Shown here: in pieces, positions 25,709 through 34,603 of the stretch
Layout of the letters: each line of letters opens with the position of its first letter
Numbering within the stretch: position 1 is the first letter of the stretch
Source: JAVBLD01 sp031553705
GTDB taxonomy: Bacteria > Bacteroidota > Bacteroidia > Bacteroidales > Marinifilaceae
Assembly: GCA_031553705.1 (NCBI GenBank)
Contig: JAVBLD010000013.1
Coordinates: forward strand, 1 to 50,173
Direction: 5' to 3'
Length of the DNA: 50,173 nucleotides
Position numbers and translations under genes: made by a program
Notes under the pieces: generated by a model
Databases searched by the model: none
The model's input: only the letters and a program-made list of their open reading frames with translations
What the model was told of the DNA's origin: nothing

Positions 25709-25832
25709 ATAGTTGCCATTAGTGGAGCAAGAGGCAGGACAAGAAAATAGTGGAAAGTTGAAAATGAAAAGTTGAAAATGAGATTGTTTGACTCATAACT
25801 CATCATTCTATCACTGCGCCCTGTACCTGTTT

Positions 25833-26891
25833 TTATTTCATGACTTTCACCTTGTTGCGGTTTCTCAACCACTCATATCCTTTTACGACAACATTGTCGC
25901 CCGCCTTTAATCCGCTTTCTATTTCAATATATTTATCATTGCTGATTCCTGTCGTAACCAATTTCTCTTCTGCACTTGAACGGTCAACAGTGAATACAAT
26001 GGTGCTGCCACGGCGTTTGACGACGATATTTTTTGGTATGGAGAGGACGGAATCCTTTTTAACTGTGATAATATCGGCTTTCGCGAACATCCCGGGGCGG
26101 AGTTTAAGCTCAGGGTTACTGATCAGTATATAGCCGGAAAATGTACGGGTTTCTTCATTAATGGCGGGGGATAGCTGGGTCAACACACCCTTTAACGTAT
26201 CCGATTTGATATTGTAGTTTGTGATATGCACTTTTTGTCCTACCTGTAGCTTCGGCATCGTGTTTTCCGGGAACTGCGTTTCGATATACATCATGCTGTA
26301 GTCCATGATACTGGCGATTACCTGACCGGAAGGCACTTCTACTCCCGGAGTATAATAGGGCAGGTTTACGATAACCCCCTTGAACGGCGCTTTTACATTC
26401 ATTTTACCCAATGAAATATAGGCATTTTCAAGAGCCAGCTTGGCATTGATATATGAATTCTCGGCATTGGTCACATCTTTTTGTGTAGCGCCTCCTTTTT
26501 CCAATAATATTTTTTGCCCTTCGAGTTCTTTCTGGGTAATCTCAATCTGCAATTTCTTGCTTTCTAATTGCGTATTATTTTCATACTCCTTATTTTCCAA
26601 CCGTACAATAACAGCTCCTGCTTCGACAATGTCTCCCAATTGATAGGGGCGGCCTGTTTTCGGATTTTTCTGTAGAACATATGAGCCGGTCGTTTCGGAT
26701 TTCAGTTCCACCGTTTTTTCCGCCTTAGCAGTTCCTGTGGTAGTGATATATTCTTCAATATTGCGCAACTTTACTTCTTCAATCCATACAGGAGTTACCG
26801 TTTCGGAACTGCTACCGCTTTGGGTATTTCCGCATGCATACAAAGCTGACCCTATAGCAATCGCACTGATGATTTTAAAATAATTGTTCAT
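25833..26891 (-). CDS. RND periplasmic adaptor of the ABC/RND operon, lipoprotein
   Basis: The 352-residue product has a lipoprotein signal (LYAC, Cys20), lipoyl halves (YQLGDIVEAGAVIVRLEN and NVKAPFKGVIVNLPYYTPG), a hairpin between them, and a barrel domain (LRPGMFAKADI). This is the HlyD/AcrA-type adaptor. It lies between the TolC-type gene and the RND genes, and it is the only adaptor in this operon although there are two RND proteins. Confidence 0.9.
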   Translation of the reverse strand: MNNYFKIISAIAIGSALYACGNTQSGSSSETVTPVWIEEVKLRNIEEYITTTGTAKAEKTVELKSETTGSYVLQKNPKTGRPYQLGDIVEAGAVIVRLENKEYENNTQLESKKLQIEITQKELEGQKILLEKGGATQKDVTNAENSYINAKLALENAYISLGKMNVKAPFKGVIVNLPYYTPGVEVPSGQVIASIMDYSMMYIETQFPENTMPKLQVGQKVHITNYNIKSDTLKGVLTQLSPAINEETRTFSGYILISNPELKLRPGMFAKADIITVKKDSVLSIPKNIVVKRRGSTIVFTVDRSSAEEKLVTTGISNDKYIEIESGLKAGDNVVVKGYEWLRNRNKVKVMK

Positions 26892-26962
26892 ATATCTTTT
26901 TAATTAAAAAATTAAGAATAGAACCCGTTTACCGGTTCACTTCATTTTTTCTTGTTGTTTTT

Positions 26963-28432
26963 CTATTTTCTGAGCAGGTCTACCGGCAAATAGGACTTGT
27001 TCTGTTCGAAATCCCAAAGCGTCTGTATTTTCAGATTCAACAATTCCAATTTATAATTGATAAGAGCATTGGTATACGCCTGTTTTGCATCGGTCAACTG
27101 CTTCTGGTACTGTTGCAGGTCCATACCGGTCAAATTACCATTCCGGTATTTTTCAAGATTAATGTCATAGGTGCGCTCGGCGTTTTCGACACTTTTCTTT
27201 TTAATATCTATCTGTTGGATTAAGGTCGGCAGATTCCGGCATATTTGCCGGACATTAATCACGATCTCTTTTTTCTGTTCGTCAAAGCTGATCATTTCCG
27301 ACTCTTGTGCCAGTTCGCTCGATTTCACCCTTGCTTTTTTGGCACCCCAGTCCCACAAGGGAATAGTCAGCGAGATACCGATTTGTTCATTATCTGTGGG
27401 ATTGTCATACATCGTGTTTACTTTATCACTCAAAGCATCTACTCCGACCCGGGCGGTCAGATTACCTTTGAATTCATTTTCCGCTTTTGCCCGGATGATG
27501 TTGAATAAGCCTCTTTCAAGGGAGATCTCCTTTTGGCGCAATTCCATCCGCTGATCCAATGCATATTTTACCGCATTGCTCTGGTCTACCTTTACCTGGC
27601 TGACCTCGGTATTCGGTAGTATCACGATATCCTGGTCCAGGGACATGCCAAGCAGCAATTTGAAATTGTCTTTCGCATTTTCGTAGCTGATCTCTTGCGA
27701 ATAGACGGACGATTCGCTGTTTGCCAGGTTCACTTCGGCTTGGTAAAGCTCTTCTTTTGCAATTAAACCTGCTTCTACTTTATTTTTGATAATATCGTAG
27801 TTCTGTTTTTGATTTTTATATTCGTCTTTTGTCGTACTCAGATCTTTTTGTCTTTGATATACCGCATAAAAACTGCTGGTTACGTTTTTCTCTATATTCA
27901 GTTGTTGTATTGCATAGCTCAATTCCGAATTTTCAAGTGCAAATTCCAGCTCTTTCAGTTGCATTTTGGTGCGATTGTATGTAAAAAGCGGTTGCGATAG
28001 TCTTAGCGATACATTATGATTAAAAGAGGTGTTGGTCCCTCCCGAAGTCCTGTTCGAAGCATCCTGCCATGAAAAGTCATTCACCAGCGAAATCGAACCG
28101 TCGGTCCATTTGATAGGCTGGGTGATACCGAAAGAGGCCGATGAGGATTTATTTTCACTGGCATACCATTTACTGTTGTAACTGTCGTATACGTTATTCC
28201 GGGTGTAATTGAACGGATTTACGTTCAAGGAAAACTGCGATTTTAATGAGGCATTTTGAGCTTTCAGGTTCAATTGCTGTTGCTCCAGGCTCAATTTACT
28301 CTGTATAAGTGTCGGACTATTACTAAAAGCAATGGAAAGGGCTTTTTCCAATGTCAGCATCTCCTGTCCGAAACTGCTTTGCGGGCCGATCCATCCCAGA
28401 AAAGCAGCGAAAATCATGTATTTTCGTACCAT
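26963..28432 (-). CDS. TolC-family outer-membrane channel of the ABC/RND operon
   Basis: The 489-residue product has a signal peptide (cleavage near SFG-QE), the opening helix LTLEKALSIAFSNSPTL, and the second-repeat word NLTGMDLQQYQKQLTDAKQ (given here as GMDLQQYQKQLTDA), typical of TolC proteins. It is the only outer-membrane component in the operon, so both RND proteins, and the ABC parts if they export, would probably use it. Confidence 0.9.
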   Translation of the reverse strand: MVRKYMIFAAFLGWIGPQSSFGQEMLTLEKALSIAFSNSPTLIQSKLSLEQQQLNLKAQNASLKSQFSLNVNPFNYTRNNVYDSYNSKWYASENKSSSASFGITQPIKWTDGSISLVNDFSWQDASNRTSGGTNTSFNHNVSLRLSQPLFTYNRTKMQLKELEFALENSELSYAIQQLNIEKNVTSSFYAVYQRQKDLSTTKDEYKNQKQNYDIIKNKVEAGLIAKEELYQAEVNLANSESSVYSQEISYENAKDNFKLLLGMSLDQDIVILPNTEVSQVKVDQSNAVKYALDQRMELRQKEISLERGLFNIIRAKAENEFKGNLTARVGVDALSDKVNTMYDNPTDNEQIGISLTIPLWDWGAKKARVKSSELAQESEMISFDEQKKEIVINVRQICRNLPTLIQQIDIKKKSVENAERTYDINLEKYRNGNLTGMDLQQYQKQLTDAKQAYTNALINYKLELLNLKIQTLWDFEQNKSYLPVDLLRK

Positions 28433-28452
28433 AAATTATATGCTCGTTTTTA

Positions 28453-31400
28453 TTATTCTTTTACCGCTTTAAACCTCACCGCATCGGCCACCACATAGTT
28501 TCCCGTTACTTTGTCCGTCAATGTAATCTTTACGGTTTCCTGTGGGAGATAGAAATTACCCAGGGAAACCCATCCCCTCTCTTCTTTCTCTAAATTGATG
28601 GAAATAGTCTCTTTTTCACTCCCGTATTCGATAGTATAAGACTGAGTCCGTTCTTCGTCGTTGTTCCTCCTGCCGCCGAAGCTTAGCTTCGGATTCCATA
28701 CGGCGATCTCATAGTAACCGGATGCCGGAATCTGTGCACTCCATTCGACGGCATTGGCACCGTTGCCTTTAATTTTATAGAGACCGGAGAGCACGCTCTC
28801 TCCATAGCAGATTTCGCTGGCGAAAAGTGTCCATTTAGAGGGAGGATTCCATAGCATAAAATTTTTATATTTTTCTTCATCCTCTTTTTTGAAGATGTCT
28901 TTCAATTTATGCCTGCTGTTTGATTCGATCAGTTTAAATCCGTTGCTCTCATTATCTACAATAATCTCTTCCGAATTCCGGGCAAAAGCGGAAAGATCCA
29001 GCGGGAATATTCCCTGCATAGTGTCGTTGATCACATTGTCGACCTTTGAAAAAGAAAAGGTTTGTGATGTAGGGATATTGTGCGAAATATTGGTTTCTAC
29101 GCTCACATTGGCCGGCCGGTCATCCGAGATAATTCTGATCTGCCTGGCCTCTTTTGCCGGAATGATATAACTGCGGTTGTTATCCTCGGAGAAGGAGTAA
29201 ACCATAACGAATGCTCCTCCTCTGCCTCCTCTGCCTCCGGACGTTGTCCTTGCCGAAATAAGGGCGTCGACGTCCGACGGATTATATACATCCAATCGTA
29301 CCTGATATTTAGTGTAGTCATCTACAAGCACTTGATTGGCTTCTACGTTTTTGATCAGGATGGTCGGAGTTTGGTCTTCGGTGTACCATTTTTCAAGGAA
29401 GGCCGAAATATCAACATTAAACTGCTCGGAGAGCTGACGGGTGAACTCGCTGAAATCCACTTCCATAAACCGGTATTGTTCTGTGAACTTTTTCATAAAA
29501 GGATCAAAATCACGTTTGGGAACCTGTATGATGATAAAGTCTCTCAGTACATCGCTTTTCAGTTTCAGCAATTCATGGAATATCTCTGGTTTTATATTTT
29601 CGTCCTGGGTTGCTGCTTTAAAACTATGGTTCTCAAGATAGAGATTTGCCCGCTGCCGGTCATTGATCGCACCGCCCCACCAGCCTCTTCCTCCTATTAC
29701 GATTGAGGCGCTGTTTTGCATTGTGCTGAGCGAAATGTCAATGATCGGATAGGCGTCGGAATGAATAAAGTTGAGGTAGTTGAAAAACATCGCCTTGATG
29801 TTGAATTTATTCAACTCTTGGGATAGCGTTGACATCCCTTGCCTAGTTTCCTGCTCGTTAATAAAGGTGTTTAGAATAAACGTCCTGAATATCATCATCT
29901 TAATATCGAAAATGTCCGGTACCTGACCTCCCCGGCCACTGCCCCAGTTCTGGCTACGTTTTATTGCTACCGGGAAGTCGACCTCGATACTTACTCCTTT
30001 CTCGGGAATAAATACAACCTCCGGCATGACATATTCGGTATATCCTTTCCAGTTCCGGATGTATGCAGCAAAGTGCACAGGTGTTTCGGCGATAATGAAC
30101 TTGTTAAAGAGATAATCCCGTCCTTTTTGAATCTCCAGGCTGTTTTTTTGTTCGCGGATAATTGCAGGCACCGTATCCTGGATATCTTCAAAATGCTTTG
30201 AGAAAAAATCATGTCCTTTGAAATAGTAGATCTCATAATCGGTTGAGTCGACCCTTAGCGCCTTCCTTTCGTAGTCGGCAATCGTGAGGCTTATACCGGT
30301 GAGAGGGGTCGGATTGGTGAATGTGATATTCCCTTCTGATTCCTGCTTATTACCCTGCGAAAGGATGGTTTTGCTCCCCTGGCCGGCTACCTTCAGCGTG
30401 TATCTGGTAAAATTCTTTTTTATATTATATGGCGTTTTCGGATTGGCCGGCGCGATAGCTACCGGGTACCAGAGACACTCCGGAGTGAGCAACACATAAC
30501 GATCCTCCACATAGGCATAACGTTTCCCGAAACGGGACAGCGTCCCATTCACTTTGGTATTTTCCAGCAATTTATCCTCAATGTCGGTGTAGCAGACATT
30601 TTCATCAATAGTTCCGTCATATTTCAAAGAAAGAGAACACTCCTCTCCGGAGGCTGTTGCTTTGTCGACGATAATGACCTGGTTTTCCCGTTTGAAAGGG
30701 ATCGAGGCTCCATTACATTCGATGGCATCGACTTTCAGTCCCGGATTCAGAAACAGGATGATCTGGGGTATATTTTCCGAAGTGTTATTTTTAACGGTAA
30801 ACTTACTTTCTGCTTCGATTTTTTTGTCTTTGAAGGCTACTGTGATATGATGGGTGAGAATCCTGATATTCTCTTGTTTCACAAATTTGTCATACGATTC
30901 CGCATACTCATGCCGAAGTGCGGAGTCGCTACGGAAGTGTAAAATATAGACCAGCCCGGCGATACAACCGAAGGCGATAAATACACTGCCGAGCGTATTA
31001 GTGACTACGACTTTCCATGGCCGGTGGGGCAAACGTTTTACAAGCGAAATGGTAAAACAGATGAACCCGACACCCAGTAACAGATATGTCAACCGCTGCA
31101 AGAGGAATATAGACAGGTTTGCATGTCCTATAACATCTGAGAAGATTGCGGGAATATATACGCCAAAAAAGTCAAATACTCCGTTTAGACTATCTTCGAC
31201 ATAGAAAAAAACCATTCCCACAATCCCGAGCATCACCAAAAAGGTAATCGCCTGGTTTTTTAACAGGCACATGGCTGTGAACGACAGCCCCAACACAAAC
31301 AGCAATGACGGGAATGATATTGTCAGTAGATAAAATAGATACGGAAGTACGTTAAACGGCGAATGGTTGATGACAATATTGACAAAGGCGGTGATCGATA

Positions 31401-31782
31401 GGATGACTACATTCAAAGAGAGAAAAACCCTTATGATTCCCCAGGTTTTACCGACGATGTAGTCGGCGTTACTCATCGGACGTACATAGGTTACTTCTGC
31501 GGTATCCAGTTTCTTATCTCTTTTCAGAAAGGAGCCTGCTAGGAATATGACAATGACCGACTGTGCGATGTTGTAAAAATAGGTGGCAACAAAAGGGAGT
31601 TGGGAGGTTAATGCTGTTTCTTTCCATACATTTCCAAAGGAATTCAGCACTGCGGAATACCTTCCCAGCAGAATAAAAGTTATTACGATCAACGCCAGGC
31701 CTGCAAATATCCGGAACAGCCAGCTCCGTTTTAATAGTTTTACTTCGTACCGGGCGATGGTATTGATATTGTGTATATTCAT
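28453..31782 (-). CDS. ABC-2 permease fused to a degenerate M1-peptidase-like ectodomain and a golvesin-like C-terminus
   Basis: The 1109-residue product has an ABC-2 membrane domain of about seven helices (residues 1-285). A large ectodomain (about 300-805) follows; its end, LSEQFNVDISAFLEKWY, matches the helical part of M1 aminopeptidases. No HEXXH zinc motif is present: the nearest word, FHELLK at 735-740, lacks the second histidine, so it is probably not a peptidase. Glycine-rich loops occur at 614-619, 697-704 and 849-856. The last 100 residues (GYYEIAVWNP to NYVVADAVRF) look like a golvesin/Xly-type beta-sandwich. Intact permease-M1 fusions are common in Bacteroidetes. The partner ATPase is encoded 25 bases upstream. 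Confidence 0.75.
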   Translation of the reverse strand: MNIHNINTIARYEVKLLKRSWLFRIFAGLALIVITFILLGRYSAVLNSFGNVWKETALTSQLPFVATYFYNIAQSVIVIFLAGSFLKRDKKLDTAEVTYVRPMSNADYIVGKTWGIIRVFLSLNVVILSITAFVNIVINHSPFNVLPYLFYLLTISFPSLLFVLGLSFTAMCLLKNQAITFLVMLGIVGMVFFYVEDSLNGVFDFFGVYIPAIFSDVIGHANLSIFLLQRLTYLLLGVGFICFTISLVKRLPHRPWKVVVTNTLGSVFIAFGCIAGLVYILHFRSDSALRHEYAESYDKFVKQENIRILTHHITVAFKDKKIEAESKFTVKNNTSENIPQIILFLNPGLKVDAIECNGASIPFKRENQVIIVDKATASGEECSLSLKYDGTIDENVCYTDIEDKLLENTKVNGTLSRFGKRYAYVEDRYVLLTPECLWYPVAIAPANPKTPYNIKKNFTRYTLKVAGQGSKTILSQGNKQESEGNITFTNPTPLTGISLTIADYERKALRVDSTDYEIYYFKGHDFFSKHFEDIQDTVPAIIREQKNSLEIQKGRDYLFNKFIIAETPVHFAAYIRNWKGYTEYVMPEVVFIPEKGVSIEVDFPVAIKRSQNWGSGRGGQVPDIFDIKMMIFRTFILNTFINEQETRQGMSTLSQELNKFNIKAMFFNYLNFIHSDAYPIIDISLSTMQNSASIVIGGRGWWGGAINDRQRANLYLENHSFKAATQDENIKPEIFHELLKLKSDVLRDFIIIQVPKRDFDPFMKKFTEQYRFMEVDFSEFTRQLSEQFNVDISAFLEKWYTEDQTPTILIKNVEANQVLVDDYTKYQVRLDVYNPSDVDALISARTTSGGRGGRGGAFVMVYSFSEDNNRSYIIPAKEARQIRIISDDRPANVSVETNISHNIPTSQTFSFSKVDNVINDTMQGIFPLDLSAFARNSEEIIVDNESNGFKLIESNSRHKLKDIFKKEDEEKYKNFMLWNPPSKWTLFASEICYGESVLSGLYKIKGNGANAVEWSAQIPASGYYEIAVWNPKLSFGGRRNNDEERTQSYTIEYGSEKETISINLEKEERGWVSLGNFYLPQETVKITLTDKVTGNYVVADAVRFKAVKE

Positions 31783-31807
31783 AATGTCTATTCCTAATTC
31801 TTAATTT

Positions 31808-32734
31808 CTAATTGAAAAGATCTCCTCCGATTTTGTCGGAATACATCTCCATTTTATCTTTTAACAGATAGTCCATAAAATAGACATAGGCATGTTCGAT
31901 ATTCGGGGCGATAGGTTTTGCATTATAACCGTCCGGGTCTTCGGTCACAACCTGTATCTCCCAGCCTCCGTCCGCCGGGATAGTCGATATGATCGGAAAT
32001 TTCTCTTTTATCTGCTGTAACTCGATGTCTGTGACAAAAATCTCCCATACCTTGCCTTCAGCCAGGGTGATCATTTCATCCGGCGAGCCTTCGAATTTAA
32101 GTTCGCCTCTGTTCAGCAAGGCCAGTTTTTTACATGTACTGGAAATATCGCCCACGATATGGGTGGACAGGATAATAATAACGTCTTTGTCGCTTACTTC
32201 CGACAGAATATTCCGAAAACGTATACGTTCCTCCGGGTCGAGTCCTGTTGTTGGTTCATCCACAATGATTACTTTCGGATTTCCGATAATGGCTTGTGCG
32301 ATGCCGAGACGCCGTTTCATACCCCCGGACAGCCGGTCTGCCCACCGGTCGCGCACTTCAAATAATCCCACCTTGCGCAGCATTTCATCCACTACTTCCG
32401 ACCTTTTCCGGGCGCCTTTGATACCGGCCAGTCCGGCTCCGTAGTCTAAAAATTCCCATGTTTTCAGTTTTTCAAAAAAACGGAAGTCCTGCGGAAGATA
32501 TCCTAAAATCGAACGAATGGCTTTACGATCTTTCAGAATATCGTAATTGTCAAAAAAAACTGTGCCGGAACTCGGATTTTGTAACAATGTCATGATCCGC
32601 ATCAGTGATGTTTTTCCTGCACCGTTAGGTCCCAGCAATCCAAACATACCCGGTTCGATGTCAATATTCAGGTCGTTTAACGCTTTATGACCTCCCGGAT
32701 AAATCTTTGATAGATTTTTAATACTGATATTCAT
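31808..32734 (-). CDS. ABC transporter ATPase of the ABC/RND operon
   Basis: The 308-residue product has Walker A GPNGAGKT at 35-42, the Q-loop LGYLPQDF, signature LSGGMKRR, Walker B VIIVDEPTTGLD and switch histidine in LSTHIVGDI. About 80 extra C-terminal residues follow. It is a close paralogue of the ATPase domain at the end of the RND fusion: both carry GMFGLLGPNGAGKT and DP-ERIRFRN. It is the first gene of the operon and should drive the permease-M1 fusion encoded next. Confidence 0.9.
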   Translation of the reverse strand: MNISIKNLSKIYPGGHKALNDLNIDIEPGMFGLLGPNGAGKTSLMRIMTLLQNPSSGTVFFDNYDILKDRKAIRSILGYLPQDFRFFEKLKTWEFLDYGAGLAGIKGARKRSEVVDEMLRKVGLFEVRDRWADRLSGGMKRRLGIAQAIIGNPKVIIVDEPTTGLDPEERIRFRNILSEVSDKDVIIILSTHIVGDISSTCKKLALLNRGELKFEGSPDEMITLAEGKVWEIFVTDIELQQIKEKFPIISTIPADGGWEIQVVTEDPDGYNAKPIAPNIEHAYVYFMDYLLKDKMEMYSDKIGGDLFN

Positions 32735-33055
32735 ATATTAATTGTTGTTACAAGCTACAAAATCAGAATTCGCACCTCTGTCCGTATCCCTGGCAGTTTA
32801 ATCTTCTGTGGATCCCTTTTTTTGAAATACTCAACCTTAACCTCTTTCGCCCCATCACGTCATAATCTCAATTATTGATGGTAAAATTAATGAAAAATAT
32901 GAACGAGATTTAATTTTAGCTGTTTTTAATAAAATGCTCGCAGGTAATTATAGAGAACATCCTGTATATGTTTGATTAAAACTCGTCTATAAGACAAAAC
33001 TTTTTTTAAAAGGTTTATTAAATAGTTTGATTTTAGGTTATTTTAAGTGGAATGG
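32735..33055. other. Noncoding spacer upstream of the ABC/RND operon
   Basis: These 321 AT-rich bases lie between recO (ends at 33056) and the first gene of the ABC/RND operon. No convincing gene is seen. A weak A/T hairpin near 33003-33022 (AAACTTTT and AAAAGGTTT) could end the recO transcript. The operon promoter must be here, but the best -7 candidate on the minus strand, TAAGGTTG near 32830, has one mismatch and no -33 partner. Confidence 0.4.
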
Positions 33056-33769
33056 CTATGAAAAAACCTCCCGGATCACCTCAATGCTTTTAATATTGAA
33101 ATCAATATTCAGGTGAATACCGAAAAACAACAGGATGATATCCAGCAAAATATTCCTGCTTTGACGATCCAGCGGAATATCTTTTATTTCTTCCAGCCTG
33201 CAATTGGTAAGCTGATGTATGATTTTAGCCGTATTAGGCCCTGAAGCATGAAGAATTTTAGCATCGGGAAGGCAAAAAATACCGTCTTTAATATTGAATA
33301 TGTCCCCCGTTGAATAGTGGGCTGTGTCGATGCCAAATCCGATCATTGCAGGTAGCCGGTATAGAAAAAACAGATTAAAATTAGCAATATCATGTTGTGT
33401 TGCATTCAGGTATTCTACGGATTGGACAATAAAATCGAACAGCTGTTCGTTTTTTTCATCGTGTTTCAGCACCAGGTTCAATATTTCGCTCCAGAGCATC
33501 ACGATATTCATTTTATAAATATCGAAATAGATATTTGATAAATGAGTGAGTGGAGTAACAGTGTGCAGTTTATGTAAATTATTTTTCTCATTGTATGAGA
33601 ATTCAATTTCCACAGCCTGCATCGGGTTGACCGAACAATTTTTCTTTCTTGTAATGTATGCCGGCGAGATTAAAGAGAGATAACCCATCTCCTTAGTGTA
33701 TGCCCGAATGATCTTTTGATTATCGGAGTAGGGTATAATCTTTAATACGATAGCTTTTGCTAATTGCAT
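33056..33769 (-). CDS. recO: DNA recombination/repair protein RecO
   Basis: The 237-residue product matches RecO: an N-terminal OB-fold (KAIVLKIIPYSDNQKIIRAY, matching the usual start with Y-sequence-E) and a helical C-terminal half. RecO loads RecA on SSB-coated gaps with RecR. The zinc-binding cysteines seen in some RecO proteins are not present, as is usual for Bacteroidetes. It follows rdgB by 33 bases and is probably on the same transcript. Confidence 0.85.
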   Translation of the reverse strand: MQLAKAIVLKIIPYSDNQKIIRAYTKEMGYLSLISPAYITRKKNCSVNPMQAVEIEFSYNEKNNLHKLHTVTPLTHLSNIYFDIYKMNIVMLWSEILNLVLKHDEKNEQLFDFIVQSVEYLNATQHDIANFNLFFLYRLPAMIGFGIDTAHYSTGDIFNIKDGIFCLPDAKILHASGPNTAKIIHQLTNCRLEEIKDIPLDRQSRNILLDIILLFFGIHLNIDFNIKSIEVIREVFS

Positions 33770-33802
33770 AGTCTTGAAAGGAATAAGGAGTGAGAATGTC
33801 GG

Positions 33803-34399
33803 TCACAACGGATTTTCCCCATTTTTTATATTGTTCAAGAATCCGGCAAGTTGCTCGACGGCTCTACCTCTATGACTGATTTTGTTTTTCTCGTCTGTCT
33901 CCATCTCTGCAAAGCTTTGTGTATATCCTTCAGGACGGAAAATCGGGTCATAACCGAATCCGGCGTTTCCATGCTGTTCTGTCAGGATCTCTCCTCTGAC
34001 GCTTCCTTCAAAAAGATACTCTTTGTTGCCTATTACCAGAGCGATCACCGTTCTGAACCTGGCATTTCGGCAGGTAACTTCCTGCATCTCCGCAAGCACT
34101 TTTCTCATATTGGCCTTTGCGTCTTTGTCCGGTCCTGCATAACGCGCCGAGTAGACTCCCGGTCGATTGCCCAATGCTTCGATTTCCAGCCCGGTATCAT
34201 CGGCAAAACAGTCATACCCGTAATGACTTTTTATATAACGCGCTTTTTGCAGTGCATTGTCCTGTAATGTATCATAATCCTCCGGGATCTCTTCCCGGCA
34301 TCCGATTTGTTCCAACGACATCACTTCATATTTCCCGTTAAAAATATGTCGGATCTCTTCGAGTTTATGCAGATTGTTTGTGGCAAAAACCAGTTTCAT
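33803..34399 (-). CDS. rdgB: Non-canonical purine NTP pyrophosphatase (RdgB/HAM1)
   Basis: The 198-residue product carries the Ham1 signatures: FATNNLHKLEEI at the start, FADDTGLEIEALGNRPGVYS in the middle, GFGYDPIFRPEGY and the closing KNKISHRGRA. It hydrolyses ITP, dITP and XTP to monophosphates and so keeps damaged purines out of DNA and RNA. It is the first gene of a pair with recO and has a well-formed promoter. Confidence 0.95.
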   Translation of the reverse strand: MKLVFATNNLHKLEEIRHIFNGKYEVMSLEQIGCREEIPEDYDTLQDNALQKARYIKSHYGYDCFADDTGLEIEALGNRPGVYSARYAGPDKDAKANMRKVLAEMQEVTCRNARFRTVIALVIGNKEYLFEGSVRGEILTEQHGNAGFGYDPIFRPEGYTQSFAEMETDEKNKISHRGRAVEQLAGFLNNIKNGENPL

Positions 34400-34470
34400 G
34401 TCATGTTAGATTTTCAGTTTTGGAATTCGGACCAAGGTGCGGCAAGTAACCATTCCCGCCTATTCTTTTG

Positions 34471-34502
34471 CAAACCTACAAAATAAACTTTATAGCTGCA
34501 AA
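34471..34502 (-). promoter_or_regulatory. Promoter of rdgB-recO
   Basis: The minus strand has TTTG at 34499-34502 and TAGGTTTG at 34471-34478, with 20 bases between the TTG and the TA. That matches the Bacteroidetes primary sigma-factor promoter at both boxes. The start would be near 34464, about 65 bases before the rdgB ATG. Confidence 0.7.
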
Positions 34503-34513
34503 AGTCTCCCCTC

Positions 34514-34544
34514 TTGTTCTTTGCCTCATCTTTTACTACCTTTG
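34514..34544 (+). promoter_or_regulatory. Promoter of rsgA
   Basis: TTG at 34514-34516 is followed after 20 bases by TACCTTTG at 34537-34544. Both boxes fit the Bacteroidetes consensus. It is back-to-back with the rdgB promoter, with about 12 bases between the two -33 boxes. Confidence 0.7.
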
Positions 34545-34603
34545 TCATGACCGCCCGATAATTGATCTGTTGTGTATGATTCGGCGGTTGAAAACAGATC
34601 TAT

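Noticed and set aside
30651..30760. Search for an active zinc-peptidase motif in the permease-M1-like protein
   Set aside because: No HEXXH was found anywhere in the 1109 residues; FHELLK lacks the second histidine, so a peptidase activity call is not supported.
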